A stretch of 20,366 bases of DNA. It comes from a virus. The DNA lies in the IMG/VR virus record IMGVR_UViG_3300046327_000047, positions 1-20,366 of that record; one strand, written 5' to 3'. Positions within the stretch are counted from its first letter, which is position 1, and every line of letters begins with the position of its first letter. This document shows positions 4,399-11,648 of this stretch, one piece after another. The position numbers were made by a program, and so were the translations under genes. Under the pieces are notes generated by a model. That model had not been told where the DNA came from, ran no database searches, and saw only the letters and a list, made by a program, of their open reading frames with translations.

Positions 4399-6434
4399 GC
4401 GCACCATTTAAACAAATCGTAACGATTGATTTCGAAACTCGGTGGGATAGCCGCGAGTACACATTATCGAAAATGACAACCGAGGAGTATGTTCGTGACC
4501 CAAGATTCAAAGCGTTCGGCGCATGCGTGCACGTCTACGGCAGTGACGGCAACATCCAGTGGTACACCCATGAAGAACTACCGAGAATTTTTTCTACCTT
4601 TGACTGGTCTACTACTGCTGTTCTTGCTCATAATGCACAATTCGATGTATCCATCCTCAGCTGGGTCTACGGAGTACGGCCTTGCTTTATTCTTGACAGC
4701 CTTAGTATGGCTCGTGCCCTGCGCGGGGTGGAAGTGGGCAACTCCCTCGCCAAGCTCGCAGAAGTCTTCGGGCTCCCAGCGAAAGGCAAGGCCGTGTACT
4801 CCACCGATGGCGTCGAGGAACTCAATCCGCAGATGGAGAAAGAACTCGCAGCTTACTGTCAACACGACGTATTTCTTTGCGAGCAAATCTTTGGCAAGCT
4901 CTACATTGGTTACGAGCCGACGACCGACACGCTGAGAGGCAAGTACCCCAGCAAAGAACTTCAGCTCATCAACATGACGTTGAAGATGTACACCGAACCC
5001 ATGCTCGTACTTGACGGGCCTATGTTGGAGGAGGCGCTCTATGACGAACGCACAAAACGTGAAGCCTTACTTGAGAAGCTCGGCGTGGAAGAAGCTGCGC
5101 TCGCGTCGAACATACAGTTCGCGAAAGTACTTGAGTCTCTTGGAACACCTGCGCCGTACAAGAAAAGCAAGACCACAGGCAAGCAGACTCTTGCGCTTGC
5201 AAAGAATGACGCGCTATTCCAACAGCTCCTTAATGGGTCGAACGAAGACGTCTCCCTACTCTGCGAAGCGCGTCTTAAAGTTAAGTCGACGACTGAGCGG
5301 ACACGCGCTCAGCGATTTCTTGACATCTCCCGTCGCGGCGCATTGCCTGTTCCGCTCTCATACTACGGCGCTCTCTCGGGTCGATGGACTGCCAGCAAAG
5401 GTAGCGCCATCAACATGCAAAACCTCAAGCGAGGTTCGTTCCTACGCAAAGCAATTATGGCTCCCGAAGGTTGCGAACTGGTCGTCGGCGATCTCTCGCA
5501 GATTGAGCCGCGAGTACTCGCATGGCTTACAGACTACGAAGACATGCTCGACATCTTCCGCAGTGGCGGCGACCCTTATGCCGCGTTCGGCGCTCAGATG
5601 TTTAACATACCCGGCCTTACTAAAGAGAGCCACCCTGACCTGCGGCAGTCTGCAAAGAGCGCGTTACTTGGTTGCGGCTATGGGCTCGGGTGGGCGAGCT
5701 TCGCAGCGCAGCTTCTGGTGGGATTCCTCGGTGCGCCACCGCAACGCTATGACAAATCGTTTGCGAAGAAACTTGGAGTCAACGCGACGTATGTCCAGTC
5801 GTTCATCGACTACAAAGACAACCTAGAAAAGATGGCTGAGATTCCCCACACCTGCACCGAGGAAGAACTTCTCACGCATTGTGTGGCGGCTAAGAAGATC
5901 ATCGACATCTACCGCAGTACGGCGTACCCCGTGGTTGGCTTCTGGGAAATGTGTTCCTCGTTGATGGTGAGCGCACTGCACGATGGGCACGAGCATACTT
6001 ACAAGTGCATTACGTTCAAGAAGGAAGAAATCGTCTTGCCAAACGGTATGAGTTTGCGGTATCCTAATCTGCGTCAAGTCAACAAGACCGAGAAGCTGGC
6101 CGATGGTACGATCAGAACTCTGAAAGAAAAAGAGTGGGTCTACGGCGAAGAAGGCGTTACGCCTACGAAGCTCTACGCGGGTAAGATTACCAACAACATC
6201 GTGCAAGGTGTTGCGCGTATCGTGATGACAGACGGCATGCTCCGCGTTGAGAAACGCTACCCTGTGAAGGGTACAGTGCATGACGAATTGATTGCTGTTG
6301 CACCAGCAGAAGAAGCCGATGACGCTAAGACTTGGGTCTTGGCGCAGATGACTATGGAGCCGAAGTACATGCCCGGTATTCCGCTTGATGCGGATGGCGG
6401 TCATCATGTTCGGTATGGGTTAGCTAAAAACTAA
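4395..6434 (+). CDS. Family A DNA polymerase with 3'-5' proofreading exonuclease
   Basis: The product is 679 residues, close to the 704 of T7 gp5. It copies phage DNA and proofreads. The exonuclease half shows Exo I DFE (D12, E14), Exo II AHNAQFD (H79-D84) and Exo III YCQHD (Y154, D158). The polymerase half shows motif A VVGDLSQIEPR (D366, E371), DPYAAFG (393-399), motif B R417-x3-K421-x7-YG (429-430) and motif C VHDE (H629-E631). All the key residues appear present. There is no 5'-3' exonuclease domain, as is usual for phage enzymes. The start is TTG at 4395, set by AAGGAG and by the position of Exo I. The gene begins inside the previous stop codon, so translation may be coupled. Confidence 0.97.
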   Translation: MSAPFKQIVTIDFETRWDSREYTLSKMTTEEYVRDPRFKAFGACVHVYGSDGNIQWYTHEELPRIFSTFDWSTTAVLAHNAQFDVSILSWVYGVRPCFILDSLSMARALRGVEVGNSLAKLAEVFGLPAKGKAVYSTDGVEELNPQMEKELAAYCQHDVFLCEQIFGKLYIGYEPTTDTLRGKYPSKELQLINMTLKMYTEPMLVLDGPMLEEALYDERTKREALLEKLGVEEAALASNIQFAKVLESLGTPAPYKKSKTTGKQTLALAKNDALFQQLLNGSNEDVSLLCEARLKVKSTTERTRAQRFLDISRRGALPVPLSYYGALSGRWTASKGSAINMQNLKRGSFLRKAIMAPEGCELVVGDLSQIEPRVLAWLTDYEDMLDIFRSGGDPYAAFGAQMFNIPGLTKESHPDLRQSAKSALLGCGYGLGWASFAAQLLVGFLGAPPQRYDKSFAKKLGVNATYVQSFIDYKDNLEKMAEIPHTCTEEELLTHCVAAKKIIDIYRSTAYPVVGFWEMCSSLMVSALHDGHEHTYKCITFKKEEIVLPNGMSLRYPNLRQVNKTEKLADGTIRTLKEKEWVYGEEGVTPTKLYAGKITNNIVQGVARIVMTDGMLRVEKRYPVKGTVHDELIAVAPAEEADDAKTWVLAQMTMEPKYMPGIPLDADGGHHVRYGLAKN

Positions 6435-6445
6435 CGGGGGGCGCT

Positions 6446-6658
6446 ATGGCTAAGTACACGACGTGCAAAGATATGGACGGTGTAGTTAATGCCTTGGTGA
6501 AAAAAGGATGGGTGTTCTCGCGCAATACACATGGGCGGCTCACTCATCCTAGCGGGAAGTACATCACTTTCAGCATGACACCGAGCGACAGTTACGCATA
6601 CAAACAATTGGCGCGTGACGTTAAGAGGTTACTTAAACAACTAGGAGAAGCATCATGA
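6446..6658 (+). CDS. HicA-like small protein (orphan), dsRBD-type fold
   Basis: The product is 70 residues. The sequence KKGWVFSRNTHGRLTHPSGKYITFSMTPSD followed by a C-terminal helix (LARDVKRLLKQLG) matches the HicA/YcfA layout: alpha, then three strands, with a His in the loop (H29, and H34). HicA toxins cut mRNA and use such a histidine; their antitoxin HicB is normally encoded next door. No HicB-like protein is visible here, and the next gene is a metallopeptidase. In phages, orphan relatives are common and their role is open. The start ATG has a G-rich but atypical ribosome site (GGGGGGCGCT). The gene is 11 bases after the polymerase. Confidence 0.65.
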   Translation: MAKYTTCKDMDGVVNALVKKGWVFSRNTHGRLTHPSGKYITFSMTPSDSYAYKQLARDVKRLLKQLGEAS

Positions 6659-6951
6659 AAATACCAAAGCAAATCACAGTAGGCAAACACACCTACACAA
6701 TCAACCGACCACAGACTGTGCAAGACCCTGCATCCTATGGCCGCACATACTTCGACGAGAAGCGCATCGACATCGCGGTGTTCGACAATCACGGCAACGC
6801 GTTCGAGCCAGCAGAAGTTGACGACACGTTCTGGCACGAGCTGACTCACGCTATCCTGTGGGACATGGGCCACGACCTGTGGGACAACGAGCGTTTCGTT
6901 ACAGCCTTTGCAAATCGTTTGTGCGATGCAGTTAACTCCGCAAAACTCTGA
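6655..6951 (+). CDS. Phage mini-zincin metallopeptidase
   Basis: The product is 98 residues, begins in an ATGA overlap, and carries a zinc-peptidase motif HELTH (H61, E62, H65) in FWHELTHAILWDMG. A possible third ligand is E79 in DNERF, which lies 14 residues after the second His as in several short phage zincins. The N-terminus (ITVGKHTYTINRP) is a beta hairpin-like region, and the C-terminus (FVTAFANRLCDAV) is a helix. It is only a single domain. Targets are unknown; cleaving a host or phage protein is a reasonable guess. I would place it among SprT/ImmA-like phage peptidases, not in a named subfamily. Confidence 0.75.
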   Translation: MKIPKQITVGKHTYTINRPQTVQDPASYGRTYFDEKRIDIAVFDNHGNAFEPAEVDDTFWHELTHAILWDMGHDLWDNERFVTAFANRLCDAVNSAKL

Positions 6952-6961
6952 GGAGCAAGCG

Positions 6962-7132
6962 ATGCTCGACATCATGGAGATGCGGGGGTTTAGTTGGATG
7001 GTGGACAGTACCAACATGCCTTACCTACGAACCCCTGACATGAACTGGTACGGCATCGTGCTTTTCGAAAACAAGAGCGCCATTGAAAGCGCCTTCGCTA
7101 CCTTCCAATCCCTCAACGATAAATACCCATGA
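6962..7132 (+). CDS. 56-residue protein, unknown function
   Basis: The start is the ATG at 6962, with AGGAG at 6951-6955 overlapping the previous stop. Earlier in-frame starts (6908 TTG, 6926 ATG) lie inside the zincin gene and lack a ribosome site. The product has a compact alpha/beta look (MLDIMEMRGFSW, then YGIVLFENKSAIESAFATF) with several Met and aromatic residues. No motif, Cys or membrane span. It overlaps the nuclease gene in ATGA. Confidence 0.5.
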   Translation: MLDIMEMRGFSWMVDSTNMPYLRTPDMNWYGIVLFENKSAIESAFATFQSLNDKYP

Positions 7133-7797
7133 AAAAACAAATCGCTTGGTCCCATTCCTCCCTCAAAGATTTTGAGGGCTGCGCTCGTCGCTATCACGAA
7201 GTTAAGGTCTTGAAGAACTATCCGTTCACCGAGACTGAGGCAACACGCTACGGTACGCAAGTGCATGAGAGCTTGGAGTTGTATGTGCGTGACGGCAAAC
7301 CAATCCCACCCGAGCATCTGCAATTCAAAGACGTGGTGGACAAGTTGATGGACAAGCCCGGTCGCAAGCTTCCCGAGTTTGAGATGGCGCTGACTGCTGA
7401 CTTGAAGCCAACCGATTGGAAAGCGAAAGACGTGTGGGTTCGAGGCATTGCCGACTTGCTCATCATCGACGACGACAACCTGACTGCGTGGGTGGTGGAC
7501 TACAAGACAGGCAACAACAAGTACCCTGACCGCGAGCAGTTGATGCTCATGTCGATCATGGTCTTTATCTACTTCCCGCACATCCGCAAGGTCAACTCAG
7601 CGTTGCTGTTTCTGGTCAAGAATGATATGGTTCGTATGCAGATGATGCGTGAGCAAGCCGATGCAATCTGGTGGAAATACCGCGAGCGTACCGCTCGACT
7701 CGAAGCATGCTATGATGCGGACAACTGGAACCCAACTCCTACTCCGCTGTGCGGCTGGTGCCCCGTGCGGAGCTGTGAATTTAACAAGAAACATTGA
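7129..7797 (+). CDS. PD-(D/E)XK nuclease, RecB/Cas4-like, with Fe-S cysteine set
   Basis: The product is 222 residues. The family signature is visible in order: SHSSLKDFEGCARRY (Cys18), a His in GTQVHESLELY (H46), E in EFEMALTADL (E85), D109 in RGIADLLI, D-x-K in VVDYKTG (D124, K126), and Q137 in the following helix. The C-terminus LCGWCPVRSC gives C198, C201 and C206, which with C18 match the four-cysteine iron-sulfur arrangement of Cas4, AddB and related nucleases. These enzymes cut single strands or ends in a 5'-3' or 3'-5' sense depending on the member. It starts in an ATGA overlap with no clear Shine-Dalgarno, so it may be translated by coupling. A role in recombination or end-processing in the phage is likely. 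Confidence 0.85.
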   Translation: MKKQIAWSHSSLKDFEGCARRYHEVKVLKNYPFTETEATRYGTQVHESLELYVRDGKPIPPEHLQFKDVVDKLMDKPGRKLPEFEMALTADLKPTDWKAKDVWVRGIADLLIIDDDNLTAWVVDYKTGNNKYPDREQLMLMSIMVFIYFPHIRKVNSALLFLVKNDMVRMQMMREQADAIWWKYRERTARLEACYDADNWNPTPTPLCGWCPVRSCEFNKKH

Positions 7798-7799
7798 CC

Positions 7800-8279
7800 A
7801 TGCACACTGCCACCGAGTTCAAAAAAATCTTCACGTATAAAGACGGCGAGCTTTTTTGGAATGTCCCGCGCAAGAATGTTCGCGTGGGGCGTAAAGCTGG
7901 CGGTGTGGATGTGAAGGGGTATGCACGTGTGACGGTGGACGGAACTCCGTATCTGTTACATCGCGTTGTGTACCGCATGTTTAAAGGACGTGTCCCAAAA
8001 ATGTTGGACCATGCGGATGGTAATCCGCTTAACAACCGCATAGAGAATCTACGCCCGTGTACGCAATCTCAGAACGCTCAGAACCGTAAGCTGCAAGCTA
8101 ACAACACATCGGGGATTAAAGGCGTGTACTGGAACAAAAACAAAAACAAGTGGATGGCGCGGGTCATGACAAAAGGAGCCCGTAAGTTTCTTGGATATTT
8201 CGATTCGCTTGACGCTGCTGCTGAGGCTGTCAATAAAGCGCGCGTCGCAGCACACAGCAATTTTGCTAGAACCAAATAA
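7800..8279 (+). CDS. HNH endonuclease with C-terminal AP2 DNA-binding domain
   Basis: The product is 159 residues from the ATG at 7800; the TTG at 7794 is a poor alternative. The HNH_3 core has H54-R55, MLDHADGN (D70-H71) and RIENLR (N83), with N92 further on. Then an AP2 domain follows, residues about 104-152 (SGIKGVYWNKNKNKWMARV, then FLGYFDSLDAAAEAVNKA). HNH plus AP2 is a standard homing endonuclease pairing in phages: HNH nicks DNA and AP2 binds the target. It follows the RecB-like nuclease by only two bases and precedes another HNH gene. The ribosome site is weak, consistent with a recent entry. No intron is evident. Confidence 0.88.
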   Translation: MHTATEFKKIFTYKDGELFWNVPRKNVRVGRKAGGVDVKGYARVTVDGTPYLLHRVVYRMFKGRVPKMLDHADGNPLNNRIENLRPCTQSQNAQNRKLQANNTSGIKGVYWNKNKNKWMARVMTKGARKFLGYFDSLDAAAEAVNKARVAAHSNFARTK

Positions 8280-8288
8280 GGAACCACT

Positions 8289-8555
8289 ATGCCCTACAAG
8301 AACAAAGAAGACCGCCCCTCGTACCCAGCGTATGACCAGAAGCCCGAGGTCAAAAAGAAACGCGCTGCCCGCAACCAAGCCCGCGCCATCATGGAGCGTG
8401 AAGGCAAGGTGCACAAGGGTGACGGCAAAGACGTTGACCACAAGAAGCCGCTGTCTAAGGGCGGCACGACGACGCGCTCCAACCTCACGGTGAAAGCTGC
8501 GAAAGCAAACCGCTCGTACGCACGCAACTCTGACCACACCATCAAGGGGAAGTGA
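8289..8555 (+). CDS. Small HNH-type phage protein
   Basis: The product is 88 residues. The core GDGKDVDHKKPLSKGG (D50-H51, G58-G59) with SNL (N65) and a later AKANRSY (N74) matches short phage proteins annotated as HNH endonucleases. The N-terminus is strongly basic (KKKRAARNQARAIMEREGK). It lacks a separate DNA-binding domain, unlike its neighbours. The ribosome site is AAGGAACC. It is possible that this is a stand-alone protein of the phage rather than a homing enzyme. Confidence 0.7.
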   Translation: MPYKNKEDRPSYPAYDQKPEVKKKRAARNQARAIMEREGKVHKGDGKDVDHKKPLSKGGTTTRSNLTVKAAKANRSYARNSDHTIKGK

Positions 8556-8556
8556 C

Positions 8557-8943
8557 ATGGCATTTATCAGCACGGCGGGGCCACCCGCCAACATGTACGC
8601 AAACATCACGGGCAACTCGGTCGGCTCTGTCGCAGTCAACAACTCGGTAACAGGAACGCTGTCTGTACAAAGCGGCAACCAACAAGCTGTGCGTCTCGAC
8701 AAGTACGGCGTTACCGATAGCATGCTTCGGTCGATTGATTTAGAGAAAGATGTTTTCAAGATACCGATTGACACCCTTATCAATCTCTGGGTAACACGTT
8801 TTGGAAATGAATGGGTAGACCTAGAAACGATTGATAACGATGACTTCTTTGTCAACGCATATAAGCGGCTCAAACAGTTGGGCCACCTTGAACAACACTA
8901 CCTAACGGACCGAGCGAAGTACGTGTGTAGAAAACCAGAATGA
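8557..8943 (+). CDS. Tandem paralog family member A, unknown function
   Basis: The product is 128 residues with GGGGAAG before the ATG. Residues 1-50 are Gly/Asn/Ser/Val-rich with a repetitive look (NITGNSVGSVAVNNSVTGTL) and may be disordered or form beta strands. From residue about 51 comes a folded domain: YGVTDSMLRSIDLEKDVFKIP, then LINLWVTRFGNEWVDL and a helix of A/K/L residues ending in KYVCRKPE. The core LW..RFG.EWV recurs in the next two genes. I recall similar proteins in other phages, always hypothetical. The function is not known. It starts one base after the previous stop. Confidence 0.65.
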   Translation: MAFISTAGPPANMYANITGNSVGSVAVNNSVTGTLSVQSGNQQAVRLDKYGVTDSMLRSIDLEKDVFKIPIDTLINLWVTRFGNEWVDLETIDNDDFFVNAYKRLKQLGHLEQHYLTDRAKYVCRKPE

Positions 8944-8959
8944 ATAACAGGAGAAGCAA

Positions 8960-9337
8960 ATGGGAATTTTTGATGGAGTCCTTGGAGGACAGGGCGGCAT
9001 AGCCGCCGCCAGCAATTCGCTGGGCCAGATTAAAGAGTGCACCGAAGACGAGCTTCAACGCCAGTACTTAGCGATGCAAGCTAACGTGTACTCACAGCAG
9101 TTAGCGCAGTCGATGATGAACGCTAAACAGGCGGCAATCAACCCGTTTAACCCAAACGGCAACGCGGCATACACGATGTCGATGTCGAACCTGTCTACAT
9201 TGTGGCGAGCTAAGTACGGCGATGAGTGGGTTGAGGTTTTTGATGAAGACTTTTGGCGCGACGCACGTGCACGCATGTCGAAAGCTGGAATGTTTGAAGA
9301 AGCGCACGGCTGGTTCCGTTTGAAGGAGGACGTATGA
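8960..9337 (+). CDS. Tandem paralog family member B, unknown function
   Basis: The product is 125 residues with AGGAG before the ATG. The N-terminus is Gly-rich (GIFDGVLGGQGGIAAASNS), followed by a Gln/Met-rich helical stretch (QLAQSMMNAKQAA) and an Asn/Pro turn. The last 60 residues repeat the family core LSTLWRAKYGDEWVEVF and then a helix (WRDARARMSKAGMFEEA). Gly-rich starts followed by helices are seen in some virion proteins, but the gene lies in the early block. No catalytic motif. It ends in an ATGA overlap with member C. Confidence 0.65.
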   Translation: MGIFDGVLGGQGGIAAASNSLGQIKECTEDELQRQYLAMQANVYSQQLAQSMMNAKQAAINPFNPNGNAAYTMSMSNLSTLWRAKYGDEWVEVFDEDFWRDARARMSKAGMFEEAHGWFRLKEDV

Positions 9338-9657
9338 CGCTCACGTACAAAGCCAAAGATCGTTACGCGTTCGGTTGGGATTTCGCCGACGAGCCGATCA
9401 AGATGAACTTACAACGCAAGACAGGTTTTGAGGATGTGCCCACAGATGTGCTCCGTAACTTGTGGCTCGTTAAGTTTGGTGGGCGTGTGGTGACGATCAA
9501 AGACATGCACAACCATCGCTTCGATGACATCGCAGATGTAGGTCAGGAGTTGGTGAAGCGCAATCAAATACGCCGTGAAGAACACTACCGCGCCGACACG
9601 ATGGAAAAGACGAACTACTACATACTGGAAAGAGAAGATGGAACAGAAGGAACTTAA
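9334..9657 (+). CDS. Tandem paralog family member C, unknown function
   Basis: The product is 107 residues, starting in ATGA with AAGGAGG upstream. It lacks the Gly-rich N-terminus of members A and B. It shares the core LRNLWLVKFGGRVVTI and then a helix (DDIADVGQELVKRNQI). The end is EREDGTEGT and overlaps the following HNH gene by 20 bases. The core is more diverged here (no Glu-Trp before Val). Function unknown. Confidence 0.6.
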   Translation: MTLTYKAKDRYAFGWDFADEPIKMNLQRKTGFEDVPTDVLRNLWLVKFGGRVVTIKDMHNHRFDDIADVGQELVKRNQIRREEHYRADTMEKTNYYILEREDGTEGT

Positions 9658-10102
9658 AAACAAACTGCGCTACGACCCGTTGACGGGCTCTTTTTGCTGG
9701 CGTACAACAGCGCGTAAAGGGCGTCTTGCCGGAACGCTTTCTAGCCTCGGCTACGTCAAGATAAAAATAAACAGACGCGAGTACTCGGCGCACCGTCTAG
9801 CGGTTCTTTACATGACAGGCGCTTTGCCAACGCAAGATGTCGACCACAAAAACTGCACGAGACACGATAACCGTTGGATAAATTTGCGCGTAGTGCCGCG
9901 CCAAGTGAACGCCAGAAATCGTGCAGGCGCAAACAAAAACAATGCGTGCGGTTGGGTTGGTGCGCACGAGTTTCGTGCCGGTAAGTGGGCGTCGCAAATA
10001 AATGCCGCGCACGGGAAGCAGCACCTAGGCGTGTTCAGTACGCCTGAAGAAGCACATATTGTCTATCTTATGGCTAAGGAGTTTTATTTTGGAGATCATT
10101 GA
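9638..10102 (+). CDS. HNH endonuclease with AP2-like C-terminus, wedged before the helicase gene
   Basis: The product is 154 residues. I use the ATG at 9638 (MEQKELKNKL) because the earlier ATG at 9575 would read an Arg/Thr-rich leader within the previous gene. HNH_3 residues are present: H52 in SAHRLA, D69-H70 in DVDHKN, N78 and N82 in RWINLR, and N91 further on. An AP2-like end follows from about residue 106 (WVGAHEFRAGKWASQIN, then HLGVFSTPEEAH). It overlaps the previous gene by 20 bases and the helicase gene by 14, and supplies the helicase's ribosome site. Both overlaps suggest insertion with little cost to the neighbours. A homing role is inferred. Confidence 0.85.
   Translation: MEQKELKNKLRYDPLTGSFCWRTTARKGRLAGTLSSLGYVKIKINRREYSAHRLAVLYMTGALPTQDVDHKNCTRHDNRWINLRVVPRQVNARNRAGANKNNACGWVGAHEFRAGKWASQINAAHGKQHLGVFSTPEEAHIVYLMAKEFYFGDH
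10076..10091 (+). promoter_or_regulatory. Ribosome site and TTG start of the SNF2-like helicase
   Basis: AAGGAG at 10076-10081 lies seven bases before TTG at 10089-10091. The alternative TTG at 10059 has no such site and would add a leader within the HNH gene. Confidence 0.65.
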
Positions 10103-11648
10103 AGACAAGGCGTTGCTGTTACGTACACGCAACCCGCAGAAGTACAGCATCATCCCGAAGCACAAAGTTGTGTCGGAGAACAACGGCGTCTACGAAGTCG
10201 CCGTCTACTGGGGCCTTGATGAATGTCGTGTGTTGAAGAACCTCGGCGTTAAGAATGTCCCCATGCCAATCACTCGGCGCTACGACTGGCCCGGCCGCTA
10301 CAAACCAATGGCTCACCAAGTGGAGACTGCGGCTTTCCTCACGGCACACCGCCGTGCGTTTTGTTTCAACGACCCCGGCACAGGCAAGACGCTCTCTGCA
10401 TTGTGGGCCGCTGACTACTTGATGAAGCGTGGTGAAGTTCGTCGTGTGTTGATTCTCTGCCCACTCTCAATCATGCACAGCGCGTGGATGGGTGACATCG
10501 GTAGCAGCATCATCCATCGCTCAGCAGTGGTGGCCCACCATGCGCAGTCAACTCGGCGTATTGAAATGATTCAGCAGAACTACGAGATCGTCATCGCCAA
10601 CTACGATGGCCTCAATTTGATCGCCGAAGAAATCAACGCCAACGGCAAGTTCGACCTCATCATCGTGGACGAAGCAAACGCATACAAGAACCCATCGACT
10701 CGTCGTTGGAAAGCGTTGTCGTCAATCGTCAAGCCTGAGACGTACCTGTGGATGATGACGGGTACACCTGCTTCGCAGTCACCTGTTGATGCGTATGGCT
10801 TGGCTCGATTGGTGAACCCTACCGGCGTGCCTAAGTTTCAGACTGCATGGCGCGACAAGGTGATGAACAAGATCACGATGTTCAAGTGGGCCGCTAAGCC
10901 CGATGCACGCGACAAAGTATTCGAGGCGCTTCAACCAGCGATTCGTTTCTCAAAGGCGCAGTGTCTCGACTTGCCGCCAGTCATCACGGTGACGCGTGAG
11001 GTGCCCATGACACCCCAGCAGTTGAAGTACTACAAGATGCTCAAGGAGCAGATGTTGGTGCGCACGGCGGGTGAGACGATCAGCGCGGTGAACGCTGGTG
11101 TTGCGGTGAACAAGCTGTTGCAAATCTCTTGCGGCGCGGCGTACACCGATGACAAGGAAGTTATTGAGTTCGATGCGGCTCCACGCTTGAGCGTGTTGAA
11201 CGAAGTGCTCGAAGAAACAGAACGCAAGGTCATCATCTTCGCGCTATTCCGCTCAAGCATCGACACCATCGTGACCTACCTAACTAAGCACGGCTATGGC
11301 GTGGGGCAGATTCACGGTGACGTGAGCGCCAGCAAGCGCGGTCAGATCATCAACGACTTCCAGACTACCGACAACATTCGCGTGTTGGTGATGCAGCCCC
11401 AAGCTACTGCGCACGGCATTACCTTAACGGCAGCTGACACGGTGGTGTTCTTCGGTCCGTTGATGAGCGTTGAGCAGTACGTTCAATGTATTGCGCGAGC
11501 AGACCGCAAGGGGCAGGACTCCGACAAAGTAACCGTAGTGCATATTGAATCGAGTCCTATTGAGAAAAAGTTATTTAAGGCGATGAGTACCAAAGTCAAC
11601 GACAGCGTACTTCTCACTGACATGTTTGCGCAAGAAATGGAGGGCTAA
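10089..11648 (+). CDS. SNF2-like superfamily 2 helicase
   Basis: The product is 519 residues from TTG 10089. Superfamily 2 ATPases of the SNF2 kind use ATP to move along or remodel duplex DNA. Motifs in order: YKPMAHQ (71-77), Walker A GTGKT (97-101), DEAN at 194-197 in IIVDEANAY, motif III TGTPASQS (224-231), helicase C-terminal region GQIHGDVSASKRG (around 407-418), and motif VI Q466-x3-R470-x2-R473 (QCIARADRKGQ). The DEAN form of motif II is typical for phage SNF2-like proteins. The N-terminal 60 residues match the usual lead-in of such phage proteins (RTRNPQKYSIIPKHK). The gene overlaps the HNH gene by 14 bases, and an 81-base gap follows. Likely role: replication or DNA remodelling. Confidence 0.9.
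   Translation: MEIIEDKALLLRTRNPQKYSIIPKHKVVSENNGVYEVAVYWGLDECRVLKNLGVKNVPMPITRRYDWPGRYKPMAHQVETAAFLTAHRRAFCFNDPGTGKTLSALWAADYLMKRGEVRRVLILCPLSIMHSAWMGDIGSSIIHRSAVVAHHAQSTRRIEMIQQNYEIVIANYDGLNLIAEEINANGKFDLIIVDEANAYKNPSTRRWKALSSIVKPETYLWMMTGTPASQSPVDAYGLARLVNPTGVPKFQTAWRDKVMNKITMFKWAAKPDARDKVFEALQPAIRFSKAQCLDLPPVITVTREVPMTPQQLKYYKMLKEQMLVRTAGETISAVNAGVAVNKLLQISCGAAYTDDKEVIEFDAAPRLSVLNEVLEETERKVIIFALFRSSIDTIVTYLTKHGYGVGQIHGDVSASKRGQIINDFQTTDNIRVLVMQPQATAHGITLTAADTVVFFGPLMSVEQYVQCIARADRKGQDSDKVTVVHIESSPIEKKLFKAMSTKVNDSVLLTDMFAQEMEG

Noticed and set aside
5011-5826. 271-residue plus-strand frame inside the polymerase gene
   Set aside because: Arg/Ser-rich product typical of an off-frame reading; the polymerase frame has all its conserved motifs in the same region.
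6446-6658. Full HicAB toxin-antitoxin system
   Set aside because: No HicB-like gene on either side; only the HicA-like part is visible.
6908-6961. Upstream extension of the 56-residue gene (TTG 6908 or ATG 6926)
   Set aside because: Would lie in the zincin gene without a ribosome site; AGGAG favours ATG 6962.
9676-9695. CCCG-TTGA-CGGG followed by CTCTTTTT, like an intrinsic terminator
   Set aside because: The stem is only four base pairs and the bases encode the usual DPLTGSF lead of the HNH family, so coding explains it.
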